From an uncultured Curvibacter sp. (GTDB taxonomy: Bacteria; Pseudomonadota; Gammaproteobacteria; Burkholderiales; Burkholderiaceae_C), in contig CAIKMN010000003.1 in NCBI GenBank assembly GCA_903828535.1, positions 1 through 64,000 of the forward strand: a DNA stretch of 64,000 nt. The letters run 5' to 3'. Both the position numbers and the translations under genes were made by a program. The notes beneath the pieces were generated by a model. It was not told where the DNA came from. It searched no databases and was given only the letters and a program-made list of their open reading frames with translations. The first letter of the stretch is position 1, and each line of letters starts with the position of its first letter. Below are positions 27,404 to 36,933 of the stretch, one piece after another.

Positions 27404-28237
27404 ATGTTGCTTACAAATACCTGGTTTAAATCTTATGTGGAATCCCTCCAAAGCTGGATGCTGCCGGCCGTGGACTGGCAGGGGGCGGGCGCTATGGTGG
27501 GGTCCGGTGCAACCGCAGGCGCTCTCGCCTCAAGATCAGGTTCAGGTTCAGGTTCAGGTTCAGGTTCAGGTTCAGGCTCAGGTTCTCGCATGAACCCCGC
27601 TCGGTCAAGCGCTGTCACGGTGCCCATGGTGGAGTTGGGCAGCGACAACCGTTCGGCCATTTTGGCCCACCTGCTCAATTTAGACGCCACTGACCGCTAC
27701 TTGCGCTTTGGCTACATGGCAAATGACGAACAAGTCACCCGTTATGTGAACGGCTTGGATTTCGAGCGTGACGATGTGTTCGGCATTTTCGACCGTGGCC
27801 TGAACTTGGTCGCTGTGGCGCATTTGGCCTTTGCCGAGGGGCAAAATCACGATTCTTGCGCCGAGTTTGGCGTCTCCGTTTTGAACGAAGCCCGTGGTCG
27901 CGGCTATGGCGGCTGGCTGTTTGAACGTGCCGCTCAGCACGCCCGCAACCAAGGGGTGTCGATGTTGTTCATCCACGCCTTGAGCGAAAACACCCCCATG
28001 CTCCGGATCGCCCGAAACGCCGGGGCGACGGTGGAGCGAGAGGGTTCTGAAGCGGAGGCTTATTTGAAGTTGCCACCCGCCAACTTGGACAGCCGCATGG
28101 CCGAAATCGTCGAGAACCGCATGGCTGAAATGGACTACAGCTTGAAGTTGCAGGCCAAACAGTTTTGGGACACCCTGGCCTCGTTGCAAAACCTTCGCCA
28201 AGGTGGGGGCAAGACGACCTTGACGACCTCAACTTGA
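27404..28237 (+). CDS. GNAT-family N-acetyltransferase with a Ser-Gly repeat linker
   Basis: The 277-residue product has a divergent N-terminal 44 residues, eight Ser-Gly pairs (residues 45-60) made by a hexanucleotide repeat, then a GNAT domain: LGSDNRSAILAHLL, then FGVSVLNEARGRGYGGWLFERA, the acetyl-CoA loop (RGRGYG), and MLFIHALSENTPMLRIARNAG. The end is a helical tail. It acetylates an unknown amine or protein. The ATG at 27404 lies at the predicted transcript start; ATG codon 63 (27590), just after the repeat, is an alternative start that would give only the catalytic part. Confidence 0.75.
   Translation: MLLTNTWFKSYVESLQSWMLPAVDWQGAGAMVGSGATAGALASRSGSGSGSGSGSGSGSGSRMNPARSSAVTVPMVELGSDNRSAILAHLLNLDATDRYLRFGYMANDEQVTRYVNGLDFERDDVFGIFDRGLNLVAVAHLAFAEGQNHDSCAEFGVSVLNEARGRGYGGWLFERAAQHARNQGVSMLFIHALSENTPMLRIARNAGATVEREGSEAEAYLKLPPANLDSRMAEIVENRMAEMDYSLKLQAKQFWDTLASLQNLRQGGGKTTLTTST
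27536..27583 (+). repeat. Eight copies of a 6-bp unit encoding Ser-Gly
   Basis: TCAGGT is repeated eight times, one copy being TCAGGC. As the unit is 6 bp, gain or loss of copies keeps the reading frame and only changes linker length. Confidence 0.95.
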
Positions 28238-28312
28238 TGTCACGAGAATCCGTTATCCTTGAGGCTTATTGACTCTCTCGCATGATCCGCCACGATCTGC
28301 GCTTAACAGGCT

Positions 28313-29143
28313 GTGTCCGACAAAGAAGAAAAACGCACGTTTTTCAAAAAACTCACCGAGCTGATCCGGCCCGGTCTTGAATCCCGAGAAGAACTCTTGG
28401 CCGCTTTGGCCGAAGCTGAAGAGCACGAACTCATTGGCGCCGATTCACGCGCCATGCTAGAGGGCGTGATCCGCATGGCCGACATGACCGCCGGCGACGT
28501 CATGGTGGCCGCCCCGCGCATGGACCTGCTCAACATCGATGCCCCGTTTGACGACTTGCTCTATACGGTGATCGACACCGGGCATTCGCGTTTCCCGGTT
28601 TACAGCGGCGAGCGCGAAAACATCATTGGCATTTTGATGGCCAAAGACCTGCTCAAACTGCAACGTGCCCCCGAGCTCAATTTAAGAACCCTGCTTCGAC
28701 CTGTTGTCTATGTGCCTGAGAGCAAAGGGTTGAATGACCTGTTGCGTGAGTTCCGCGCGAGTCGATACCACTTGGCGGTGGTGATTGATGAGTTTGGCCA
28801 AGTGGCCGGCCTGATCACCATTGAAGACGTGTTGGAGCAAATCGTCGGTGAAATCGAAGACGAATTCGACATTGAAGAAGACGCGGGCGATATTTTTGGC
28901 TTGGCCGACCAAACCTTCCGCGTCAGCGGCGACACAGACATCGAGCGGGTCAACGAAGCCTTTGACGTTCAGCTGGAGGCTTTGGCGCCCGATGAGACCT
29001 TTGACACCATCGGCGGCCTGGTCGCTCATTTGATGGGCCATGTGCCCAAACGGGGCGAGCGCTTCACGTTGGGCGGTCTGAACATTGTCGTGCTGCACAC
29101 CAAGGGCGGGGCGGTCAAGTGGTTCAAGGTGTCCAAGGCGTAA
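28313..29143 (+). CDS. corC: CorC-type CBS-domain protein
   Basis: The 276-residue product has two CBS domains (about residues 60-185, with HSRFPVYSGERENIIGILMAKDLL and YHLAVVIDEFGQVAGLITIEDVLEQIVGEIEDE) and a C-terminal CorC_HlyC domain (FDTIGGLVAHLMGHVPKRGERF). It matches CorC/YbeX, linked in other bacteria to Mg/Co efflux and to ribosome or rRNA metabolism. The start is a GTG. Its place directly before lnt is the same as in Escherichia coli and many proteobacteria. Confidence 0.88.
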   Translation: MSDKEEKRTFFKKLTELIRPGLESREELLAALAEAEEHELIGADSRAMLEGVIRMADMTAGDVMVAAPRMDLLNIDAPFDDLLYTVIDTGHSRFPVYSGERENIIGILMAKDLLKLQRAPELNLRTLLRPVVYVPESKGLNDLLREFRASRYHLAVVIDEFGQVAGLITIEDVLEQIVGEIEDEFDIEEDAGDIFGLADQTFRVSGDTDIERVNEAFDVQLEALAPDETFDTIGGLVAHLMGHVPKRGERFTLGGLNIVVLHTKGGAVKWFKVSKA

Positions 29144-29177
29144 GGGCCTCGGCGACTTGTTCAACAAGCCCCTTTTG

Positions 29178-31019
29178 ATGCGCATGCCCCCGAGCCCGCG
29201 CCCTGGCCCCCGCCCCCGCTTTAGTCACCAATTGCCCTCCCTCGCACCTGGCCACCTGACTTTCTTGGCAGCCATCCTCTTGGGCGGCTTGCAGGCCTTG
29301 TCCATGAACTTGCCGCTGAACTGGGGCGCCGCCGCAGCGCTGCTTCAGGGGCTCAGCTTGTGCGGTTTGGTGGTGCTGCTGAATGCGGTCGATCAACCGC
29401 TGCGCCCTGGGCGACGGGGTTTCTTTTTGGGCTGGGCTTTCGCCACGGCCTGGTTGTCCGGCAGCTTTTGGTGGCTCTTCATTTCCATGAATCGTTTTGG
29501 CGGCCTGGCCGCCCCGTTGGCGGCGTTGGCGGTGCTGGCGCTGGCCGCTGCGCTTTCGATTTATTCCGCCTTGGCGGCCGCGTTCTATACCCACTGGCGC
29601 GCTGCCAGTGCTCACCACTCTGCAGGTTCTGCAGGTTCTGCTCATTTGCCCCTTGCTGCCTCCACGGCGATTTTTGCTTTTACTTTTAGTCAGACCCGTC
29701 GAGCGCGCCACGCCCAGGGGCCACGCCACCCACTTTGGGCCGCTTTGGTGTTCGCCTCGGCTTGGACCTTGGCTGAACTGGCGCGGGGCACTTGGTTCAC
29801 TGGATTCCCTTGGGGCGCCGGGGGCTACGCCCAAGTCGATGGGCTGGCCCCTTTACTGGCCCCCTGGGTGGGGGTTTATGGTGTCGGCGCGGTGGTCGCG
29901 TTCTGGGCAGCGGGGATGGCCTTTGCCTTGGCCAATGGGTTCACCTCTCAAAAAGGGGGATGGGGATGGGGATGGGGGTGGGTGGGGCTCTTTCTGGTCT
30001 TTCTTGGCTGGGTCGTCATGGCGAGAATGGATGTTGCCTTTGCACACCCCAGCACCCCAGAAAAACCCAGCGCCCAAGAAAAACCCAGCGCCCAAGAAAA
30101 ACCCAGCGCCCATTTGGCCTTGACCTTGTTGCAAGGCGACATTCCCCAGGACGAAAAGTTTGAGGGCCACAGCGGCGTGCCACGGGCTTTGGCCTGGTAC
30201 CGAGATCAAATTCAAGCGGCCGTCACTTCGGCCGCCGCATTGGGCAAGCCCAGCTTGGTCATCACACCCGAAACGGCGGTGCCCTTGTTGCCGCAAGACT
30301 TGCCCGCTGGCTATTGGGAGGGCCTCACCACATTGCCCCCCAATCAAGCGCTTTTGCTGGGGCTTCCCTTGGGCGATTGGCAGCGGGGCTACAGCAATTC
30401 GGTGTTGGGTTTTCAGGGCGGTGCAATTTACCGCTACGACAAACACCACTTGGTGCCCTTTGGTGAGTTCATTCCTATCGGCTTTCGCTGGTTTACAGAC
30501 CTGCTGCACATTCCCATGGGCGACTTCAAACGAGGGGCCTTGTCGCAACCCCCATTCGATTGGCAAGGCCAGCGTTTGGCGCCCTTGATTTGCTATGAAG
30601 ATTTGTTCGGCGAAGAATTGGGGCCGCTTTTTGAAAGCGCAGCCCCTGAATCGGGTGACAAGGCCCCCACCATCTTGGTGAGCATGAGCAACCTGGCTTG
30701 GTTCGGCGACAGCACGGCCGTCACCCAACACCTACAAATTTCCCGCATGCGAGCGATGGAATTCGCGCGGCCGGTGGTGCGCGCCACCAACACCGGGGCG
30801 ACGGCGGTGATCGACGCGCAAGGGCAAGTGACCGACCTCTTGCCCCCCTTGACTCGGGGCCTCTTAAAAACCGAAGTGACCGGTGGCAACGGCCTGACGC
30901 CTTACGCTTGGTGGGTTTCGCGCTGGGGCTTGCTGCCTTTGGCGGGCTTGGCGCTGTTGATTTGTGGGGTGGCTTTCGGAACTCAGCGCGGCTTAAAATC
31001 ACAGATTCGCCCAATTTGA
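29178..31019 (+). CDS. lnt: Apolipoprotein N-acyltransferase
   Basis: The 613-residue product acylates the N-terminal Cys of lipoproteins in the inner membrane. Several N-terminal membrane segments come first (about residues 28-290), then a nitrilase-type domain with the full catalytic set: Glu in ITPETAVPL, Lys in YDKHHLVPFGEF and Cys in LICYEDLFGE. It is longer than usual because of two low-complexity inserts: an Ala/Ser/Gly-rich stretch near residues 140-160 and a three-fold EKPSAQ repeat near residue 295-311 at the start of the periplasmic domain. A run of GWGWGWGW lies in the last membrane segment. Confidence 0.92.
   Translation: MRMPPSPRPGPRPRFSHQLPSLAPGHLTFLAAILLGGLQALSMNLPLNWGAAAALLQGLSLCGLVVLLNAVDQPLRPGRRGFFLGWAFATAWLSGSFWWLFISMNRFGGLAAPLAALAVLALAAALSIYSALAAAFYTHWRAASAHHSAGSAGSAHLPLAASTAIFAFTFSQTRRARHAQGPRHPLWAALVFASAWTLAELARGTWFTGFPWGAGGYAQVDGLAPLLAPWVGVYGVGAVVAFWAAGMAFALANGFTSQKGGWGWGWGWVGLFLVFLGWVVMARMDVAFAHPSTPEKPSAQEKPSAQEKPSAHLALTLLQGDIPQDEKFEGHSGVPRALAWYRDQIQAAVTSAAALGKPSLVITPETAVPLLPQDLPAGYWEGLTTLPPNQALLLGLPLGDWQRGYSNSVLGFQGGAIYRYDKHHLVPFGEFIPIGFRWFTDLLHIPMGDFKRGALSQPPFDWQGQRLAPLICYEDLFGEELGPLFESAAPESGDKAPTILVSMSNLAWFGDSTAVTQHLQISRMRAMEFARPVVRATNTGATAVIDAQGQVTDLLPPLTRGLLKTEVTGGNGLTPYAWWVSRWGLLPLAGLALLICGVAFGTQRGLKSQIRPI
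30060..30112 (+). repeat. 18-bp unit repeated almost three times in lnt
   Basis: The unit GAAAAACCCAGCGCCCAA is present twice perfectly and a third time short of one base. It encodes EKPSAQ repeats in the linker between the membrane part and the catalytic domain of Lnt. Confidence 0.95.
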
Positions 31020-31088
31020 CTGTGAGAACAGCCTTGAGGCCTTTGTTTTTGGACCCCCCTGTGTGCCACCTTTTCCCTTGAAGACCCC

Positions 31089-32003
31089 ATGTTGACCTTC
31101 CAACAAATCATTTTGAAACTGCAGTCTTACTGGGACGCCCAGGGCTGCGCCTTGTTGCAGCCCTACGACATGGAGGTCGGCGCAGGCACCTCGCACACCG
31201 CCACCTTTTTGCGCGCCCTGGGCCCTGAGCCCTGGAAGGCGGCTTATGTCCAGCCCAGTCGCCGGCCCAAGGACGGGCGTTACGGCGAAAACCCAAACCG
31301 CTTGCAGCACTATTACCAATACCAAGTGGTCTTGAAGCCCGCACCCAGTAATATTTTGGAGTTGTACTTGGGCAGCCTCGAAGCCTTGGGCTTTGACTTG
31401 AAAAAGAACGACATCCGCTTCGTTGAAGACGATTGGGAAAATCCAACGCTCGGCGCTTGGGGCTTGGGTTGGGAAGTTTGGTTGAACGGCATGGAGGTGA
31501 CGCAGTTCACTTATTTCCAGCAAGTTGGCGGCATCGATTGCCGCCCCATCACCGGTGAAATCACCTACGGCCTAGAGCGCTTGGCCATGTACTTGCAGGG
31601 CGTCGACAACGTCTACGACTTGAAGTGGACGCAGACGCTCCATTACGGCGACGTCTATCATCAAAACGAAGTCGAGCAATCGACCTACAACTTCGAGCAC
31701 AGCGATGCGGCGTTCTTGTTCACCGCCTTTGGTGCGCATGAAAAGCAAGCCCAATACCTGATCGAGCAGCAACTCGCCTTGCCAGCCTACGAGCAAGTCC
31801 TGAAGGCCGCCCACACCTTCAATTTGTTGGATGCCCGTGGCGCCATTTCAGTGACCGAACGCGCTGCCTACATTGGCCGCATTCGCAACTTGGCGCGCGC
31901 CGTGGCGCAAGCTTATTTTGAGAGCCGTGAGCGGCTCGGCTTCCCCATGGCCCCGCGCGAGTGGGTTGAACAACTCACGCAGTTGGCAAAAAAAGCCGCC
32001 TGA
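31089..32003 (+). CDS. glyQ: Glycine--tRNA ligase alpha subunit
   Basis: The 304-residue product is the class II catalytic alpha chain of bacterial heterotetrameric GlyRS. The start [26 protein letters not shown] is typical of GlyQ, and [49 protein letters not shown] and [19 protein letters not shown] are conserved. Length is normal. glyS follows after 32 bases. Confidence 0.97.
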   Translation: MLTFQQIILKLQSYWDAQGCALLQPYDMEVGAGTSHTATFLRALGPEPWKAAYVQPSRRPKDGRYGENPNRLQHYYQYQVVLKPAPSNILELYLGSLEALGFDLKKNDIRFVEDDWENPTLGAWGLGWEVWLNGMEVTQFTYFQQVGGIDCRPITGEITYGLERLAMYLQGVDNVYDLKWTQTLHYGDVYHQNEVEQSTYNFEHSDAAFLFTAFGAHEKQAQYLIEQQLALPAYEQVLKAAHTFNLLDARGAISVTERAAYIGRIRNLARAVAQAYFESRERLGFPMAPREWVEQLTQLAKKAA

Positions 32004-32035
32004 AACCAAGTTGCCAGAATCAAAGAGCACCCCCC

Positions 32036-34210
32036 ATGAGCGTACAAAATTTGTTGGTTGAATTGTTTGTCGAAGAACTGCCGCCCAAGGCGCTTAAGAA
32101 GTTAGGTGACGCCTTTGCCGGTGTCCTGGCCGAGCAACTCAAAGCGCAAGGCTTGGCCACGGACGCCAGTGTGGTCACGGCCTTTGCCTCGCCGAGACGT
32201 TTGGCGGCGCACGTCACGCAGGTGGCCGGCAAGGCCGCCGACAGGGCAGTTCAACAAAAACTCATGCCGGTGAGTGTCGGTCTGGATGCGGCAGGACAAG
32301 CCACCCCCGCCTTGCTGAAAAAGCTCGCCGCTTTGGGCGCAGACGCCACCGCGGTGCCCGGCCTCAAGCGCGCCATGGACGGCAAGGCCGAAGCCTTGTT
32401 TTACGACAGCGTGGCCAGTGGCGCCTCGCTCGAGGTGGGTTTACAAAAAGCCCTGGAAGAGTCGCTGGCCAAGCTGCCGATCCCCAAGGTCATGACCTAC
32501 CAGCTCGAAACCGATTGCGAATTGCCCGGCTGGAGCAGTGTGAATTTTGTGCGTCCCGCGCATGGCGTCTTGGCGCTGCACGGCAGCAGCGTGGTGCCGC
32601 TGAAGGTGTTGGGCTTGAAGTCTGGCAATACAACGACGGGTCACCGCTTTGAAGCCGCCCAGCCCGTCGTCACCGTGGCCCATGCCGACGACTATGCCGA
32701 CACCCTTCGCCGGGACGGTGCGGTCATTGCCAGCTTTGCAGAGCGCCGCGCTGAGATTGTTCGCCAACTCGCCGCGGCGGCCGCTCAGGTCGGCAACGGG
32801 GTGCGCCCGATCGATGACGAAGCCTTGCTCGACGAAGTCACGGCCTTGGTTGAACGCCCCAATGTGTTGATTTGTGAGTTCGAAAAGCAGTTCTTGGCGG
32901 TGCCGCAAGAGTGCCTGATTTTGACCATGAAGGCCAATCAAAAATACTTCCCCTTGCTGGATGAATCGGGCAAGTTGACGCACCAGTTTTTGGTCGTTAG
33001 CAACATCAGCCCTGCCGACGCCAGCGCGGTGATTGGCGGCAACGAGCGCGTGGTTCGTCCCCGCTTGGCCGATGCCAAATTCTTCTTCGACCAAGACCGT
33101 AAAAAACCCCTGCTTTCCCGTGTCGAAGGTCTGGGCAAAGTGGTTTATCACAACAAGTTGGGCACCCAAGGCGAGCGCGTGACTCGGGTTCGTGAGATCG
33201 CCAAGTCGATCGCCAACGCGTTGTCCACGCAAGGGGGTGAGTCCAATGGGGTCGAGCAAGTGGATCTGGCCGCACAGTTGGCAAAAACCGATTTGGTCAC
33301 TGACATGGTCGGTGAGTTCCCAGAACTCCAAGGCACCATGGGCCGCTATTACGCGCTGAACGACGGCTTGCCTGAATCGGTGGCCGATGCCATTGAAGAC
33401 CACTACAAACCCCGTTTTGCTGGCGACACTTTGCCGCGAGGCCGTGTCGGCGTGGTGGTGGCTTTGGCCGACAAACTCGAAACCCTCACCGGCATGTTCG
33501 GCATTGGCAACTTGCCCACCGGCGACAAAGACCCGTTTGCACTGCGTCGACACGCTTTGGGCGTGGTGCGTTTGCTGATCGAGAACCAATTGGACTTGGC
33601 CTTGCCCGCGTTGCTCCAAGCCGCGACGGCCGTCTTTGGCGACAAGATCACCGACCCGGCGCAGACCGTGCAAGCCTTGTCCGACTTCATTTTCGACCGC
33701 TTGGCTGTGAGTTTGCGTGACCCGCAACAAGCTGGCGGTTGCTTCACTGCGCAAGAGGTCGAGGCGGTGCTGGCGCTGCGTCCGGCACGATTGTCCTGGG
33801 TGTCTCAGCGCTTGGCCGCGGTCCGCGCCTTCTCGGCTTTGCCCGAAGCCCCGGCCTTGGCGGCGGCGAACAAGCGCATCGGTAACATCTTGAAAAAATC
33901 CGAAGAGGCCAGCGAGCGCCTGAAGGAATCGGGTTCAGTTCAAGCCAACCTCTTGCAAGAAGCCGCCGAAAAAGACCTTTTCGCGGCCCTGCAAAACACG
34001 GTGCCCTTGGCGAACCAACAATTCGACGCGGGTGAAGTCACCGCCTCTTTGCAAACCTTGGCCGCTTTGCGTGCGCCGGTCGATGCTTTCTTTGAGGGCG
34101 TGATGGTGAACGCACCTGACCCCGCGCTGCGGCGCAATCGTTTGGCCTTGTTGCAATCTTTGCACTTGGCGATGAATCGAGTGGCTGACTTGTCGCGCTT
34201 GGCCGCTTAA
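32036..34210 (+). CDS. glyS: Glycine--tRNA ligase beta subunit
   Basis: The 724-residue product is the beta chain that binds tRNA-Gly. Typical segments include LLVELFVEELPPKALKKLGDAF at the start, GHRFEAAQPV, and the HD-type region MVGEFPELQGTMGRYYALNDG...AIEDHYKPRFAGD, followed by an anticodon-binding C-terminal region rich in helices ending VMVNAPDPALRRNRLALLQSL. Length matches the family. It is co-transcribed with glyQ. Confidence 0.97.
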   Translation: MSVQNLLVELFVEELPPKALKKLGDAFAGVLAEQLKAQGLATDASVVTAFASPRRLAAHVTQVAGKAADRAVQQKLMPVSVGLDAAGQATPALLKKLAALGADATAVPGLKRAMDGKAEALFYDSVASGASLEVGLQKALEESLAKLPIPKVMTYQLETDCELPGWSSVNFVRPAHGVLALHGSSVVPLKVLGLKSGNTTTGHRFEAAQPVVTVAHADDYADTLRRDGAVIASFAERRAEIVRQLAAAAAQVGNGVRPIDDEALLDEVTALVERPNVLICEFEKQFLAVPQECLILTMKANQKYFPLLDESGKLTHQFLVVSNISPADASAVIGGNERVVRPRLADAKFFFDQDRKKPLLSRVEGLGKVVYHNKLGTQGERVTRVREIAKSIANALSTQGGESNGVEQVDLAAQLAKTDLVTDMVGEFPELQGTMGRYYALNDGLPESVADAIEDHYKPRFAGDTLPRGRVGVVVALADKLETLTGMFGIGNLPTGDKDPFALRRHALGVVRLLIENQLDLALPALLQAATAVFGDKITDPAQTVQALSDFIFDRLAVSLRDPQQAGGCFTAQEVEAVLALRPARLSWVSQRLAAVRAFSALPEAPALAAANKRIGNILKKSEEASERLKESGSVQANLLQEAAEKDLFAALQNTVPLANQQFDAGEVTASLQTLAALRAPVDAFFEGVMVNAPDPALRRNRLALLQSLHLAMNRVADLSRLAA

Positions 34211-34229
34211 ACTGGCCTAAGGAATTTTC

Positions 34230-34859
34230 ATGCCCATCAAACTCGTCATTCTGGACCGCGACGGCACCATCAATGAGGCCAGCGACGAGTTTGTCAAAAG
34301 CCCCGAAGAATGGCGTCCCTTGCCCGGGGCTTTGGAGGCCATAGCGCGCTTGAACCATGCAGGCTATCAGGTCGTCGTGGTCTCTAACCAAGCTGGCCTG
34401 GGACGGGGCTTGTTGGACATGGTGCAAATCAACGCCATGCACGCCAAGATGCACAAAATGTTGGCGGCCGTGGGTGGCCGCGTTGAGGCGATTTTTCTCT
34501 GTCCCCACACGCCTGAAGAGGCCTGCTCATGCCGCATGCCCGCGCCGGGTTTGTTTGAGCAAATTGCCGAGCGTTGGGGCCTTTCCCTCAAGGGGGTGCC
34601 TGTCTTGGGCGATCAACTTTGTGATGTGCAAGCCGGCAGCATGGCAGGTTGCGAGCCGCATTTGGTGTTGACAGGCCTTGGCGCCCAATGGCGCGATCAA
34701 CCCCTGGCGGTCGGATTTCCTCCAGAGACCCAGGTTCATCAAGACTTGCCCGCTTTTGTCGATGATTTCTTGGCCAAACAAGCCGTGCAGATCAAACAAA
34801 GCAAAGTGGCCAAAGACGCGCTGAAGGCCAAGGCGGCCCCATTGATCTCCTCTGATTGA
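34230..34859 (+). CDS. gmhB: D-glycero-beta-D-manno-heptose 1,7-bisphosphate 7-phosphatase
   Basis: The 209-residue HAD-family enzyme removes the 7-phosphate in ADP-heptose synthesis for lipopolysaccharide core. LVILDRDGTIN contains the two catalytic Asp, SNQAGLGRG is motif II, the zinc site CPHTPEEACSCRMP is characteristic of GmhB, and GDQLCDVQAG is motif IV. The C-terminus is about 20 residues longer than typical and rich in Lys/Ala. It is followed after 4 bases by plsC. Confidence 0.93.
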   Translation: MPIKLVILDRDGTINEASDEFVKSPEEWRPLPGALEAIARLNHAGYQVVVVSNQAGLGRGLLDMVQINAMHAKMHKMLAAVGGRVEAIFLCPHTPEEACSCRMPAPGLFEQIAERWGLSLKGVPVLGDQLCDVQAGSMAGCEPHLVLTGLGAQWRDQPLAVGFPPETQVHQDLPAFVDDFLAKQAVQIKQSKVAKDALKAKAAPLISSD

Positions 34860-34863
34860 CAAC

Positions 34864-35610
34864 ATGGCGACCGTTTTGGCTTGGGCCCGTTCCCTGTTGT
34901 TTGCGCTGTGGTTGGTGGTCACCGTGATCCCTTGGGCCCTCTATTTGTTGTCGGTTTCGTTGCGGATTCGAGGCACGCCTTTGTGGTGGGTCGCGGCGGG
35001 TTGGTTGTCGGTGGCGATTTGGGGGGCTCGTTTCATCTGTGGTGTCCGCGTGCGCATCAGTGGGCAAGAAAATTTGCCTTTGGGTGACATCAACCCCACC
35101 GTTTTGTTGCTCAAGCACCAGTCCACTTTTGAGACTTTTTTGATGCCGACCTTGATGCCGCATCCGTTGGCTTATGTCTTTAAAAAAGAGCTGCTGAGTG
35201 TGCCCTTTTTTGGTTGGGCCATGGGGCGTTTGGACATGATCCACATAGACCGCTCGCAAAGAACCCAAGCCTTCAACAAAGTGGTCGCCCAAGGCCGGCG
35301 TCTGTTGGCGCAAGGGGTATGGGTCATCATGTTCCCCGAAGGCACCCGCATTCCACGTGGCCAAAAAGGCCAATACAAATCGGGCGGCACGCGCTTGGCC
35401 ATAGAAACCGGCGCCCAGGTCGTGCCCATCGCCGTCACCTCCGCCAAATGCTGGCCCCTCAAATCGTTCATCTTGCGTCCGGGCGTGGTGGACGTGTCAA
35501 TTGGCTTGCCCATTCCTTCTGAAGGGCGCAAGCCCGACGAGATGATGCAGCAGGTCGAGACTTGGATAGAAGCGGAAATGCACCGCCTCGATCCAGAGGC
35601 CTACGCCTGA
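34864..35610 (+). CDS. plsC: 1-acyl-sn-glycerol-3-phosphate acyltransferase
   Basis: The 248-residue product acylates lysophosphatidate at sn-2. An N-terminal membrane segment (LLFALWLVVTVIPWALYLLSV) precedes LKHQSTFETF, where the usual HX4D acceptor motif reads HX4E, and FPEGTRIPRG, which binds the glycerol phosphate. VPIAVTS near residue 190 is also conserved. Its stop overlaps the next gene's ATG by 1 base (TGATG). Confidence 0.92.
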   Translation: MATVLAWARSLLFALWLVVTVIPWALYLLSVSLRIRGTPLWWVAAGWLSVAIWGARFICGVRVRISGQENLPLGDINPTVLLLKHQSTFETFLMPTLMPHPLAYVFKKELLSVPFFGWAMGRLDMIHIDRSQRTQAFNKVVAQGRRLLAQGVWVIMFPEGTRIPRGQKGQYKSGGTRLAIETGAQVVPIAVTSAKCWPLKSFILRPGVVDVSIGLPIPSEGRKPDEMMQQVETWIEAEMHRLDPEAYA

Positions 35611-36479
35611 TGCCAAGTTGGTGGCAGTTGACCCTCGACTGGTTCGGCCGGGATGCTCTTGCGCCAACCACCGCCCCTGCATTTAAAAACGGCCCTGGTT
35701 TTCAGCACCCACAAGCCAATCGAACGTTGGACTTGTCGGGGGTTCCGGTGGCCTACCGATTGGTGCGTTGTCAACGGCGCAGCATTGGTTTTGTGATTCG
35801 GGCCGAAGGCTTGGAAGTGCGGGCCCCGAAGTGGGTCACTTTGAGCCAAATGGAAGGGGCGTTGCGCGAACGAAGCCCCTGGATTTTGAAGAAGCTGCAA
35901 GAAACCCAGCAGCGGCAAACGGCCTCGCTAAACCAGGCCCAAAGCTGGGGACTGGGCACGGTCTTTCCATTGCACGGTCACCCCATCGTCTTGCGCGGCG
36001 AGCCTGCTGATTCGTCTGAACCCGCACCCCCCAAAAAGGGCGTTTTCACTGTATGGCCCACTTGGCAAGAGGCCTTGGCGTCTCGCGAATTGGTGTTGCC
36101 CAAGAACTGGGAGCGCAAAGCCAAAAAGACGGCTGAAGACCCCTTGCGTGAGGTGGTTTTAAATTGGGTTCGGGATCAATCGCAAGGCTACTTTGTTTCG
36201 CGCTTGAACCATTTCGCCCCTCAGTTGGCTGTCCGTTGGACGGCACTCAGCCTGTCGCAGGCCCGCACCCGTTGGGGGACGGCGCGTCAGGACGGTGCCA
36301 TTCGCCTGAATTGGCGCCTCATGCATTTGTCGCCCGATTTGATTGACTATGTCGTGGTGCACGAGTTGTCTCACCTGCGGGTCATGAACCACAGCCCGCA
36401 GTTTTGGGCCACCGTGGCCAGCGTGTTGCCCGATGTGCACCAATTGCGTCGCCGGTTGCGCGACAGCTCGGTGCCTTGA
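35610..36479 (+). CDS. YgjP-like (DUF45) zinc metalloprotease
   Basis: The 289-residue product has the M48-like DUF45 domain: SFGL is replaced by LSQARTRWGTARQDGAIRLNWRL, then YVVVHELSHLRVMNHSPQFW with the zinc motif HELSH and third His in the following helix. The N-terminal half (LVRCQRRSIGFVIRAEGLEVRAPKW) is the substrate-side region common to the family. Proteins of this type are predicted peptidases without a known target. The ATG overlaps the plsC stop. Confidence 0.85.
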   Translation: MPSWWQLTLDWFGRDALAPTTAPAFKNGPGFQHPQANRTLDLSGVPVAYRLVRCQRRSIGFVIRAEGLEVRAPKWVTLSQMEGALRERSPWILKKLQETQQRQTASLNQAQSWGLGTVFPLHGHPIVLRGEPADSSEPAPPKKGVFTVWPTWQEALASRELVLPKNWERKAKKTAEDPLREVVLNWVRDQSQGYFVSRLNHFAPQLAVRWTALSLSQARTRWGTARQDGAIRLNWRLMHLSPDLIDYVVVHELSHLRVMNHSPQFWATVASVLPDVHQLRRRLRDSSVP

Positions 36480-36508
36480 CCCTCTAAGATGAATGGAAGG
36501 AGTTTCCC

Positions 36509-36907
36509 ATGAGCTATGCCGGTGACATCACGGTTCAGACCGCTTTTGATTGGTGGCAATCGGGCGAAGCCGTGTTGGTGGATGTGCGCACCGATGCGGA
36601 GCGAGAGTATGTGGGCTTTGTGCCAGGTGCTGTCAACGTCGCTTGGAAACAATGGCCCGGCATGGCCATGAACCCCGTGTTTGACGCGCAAATTCTGGCC
36701 GCAGCGCAATCCCCAAAAGGGCGTCAAAAAGTCTTGTTGCTGTGCCGCAGCGGCGTGCGCTCGGTCGCCGCTGCCAAGCGCGCCACGGAACTCGGCCTAG
36801 AGGCTTACAACATTTTGCAAGGCTTTGAGGGCGATCTGGACGCAGAGGGCCACCGCGGCCAATTGGGCGGATGGCGACAGGCCTGCCTGCCTTGGCGTCA
36901 ACTTTGA
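36509..36907 (+). CDS. Rhodanese-like domain protein
   Basis: The 132-residue product is a single rhodanese domain. The active-site loop LLLCRSGVRS carries the sulfur-accepting Cys, and VLVDVRTDAEREYVGFVPGAVNVAW is the conserved CH2A-like start. It probably moves sulfur between carriers; the partners are unknown. A good ribosome-binding site (GGAAGGAG) precedes the ATG. Confidence 0.9.
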   Translation: MSYAGDITVQTAFDWWQSGEAVLVDVRTDAEREYVGFVPGAVNVAWKQWPGMAMNPVFDAQILAAAQSPKGRQKVLLLCRSGVRSVAAAKRATELGLEAYNILQGFEGDLDAEGHRGQLGGWRQACLPWRQL

Positions 36908-36933
36908 CCGACTGTGATTAACGTGGAGAATCC

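Noticed and set aside
27536-27583. Possible CRISPR-like array in the GNAT gene
   Set aside because: The 6-bp units have no spacers and encode a Ser-Gly linker in frame.
32441-33754. 437-codon open frame opposite glyS
   Set aside because: Antisense to glyS and with no recognisable domain.
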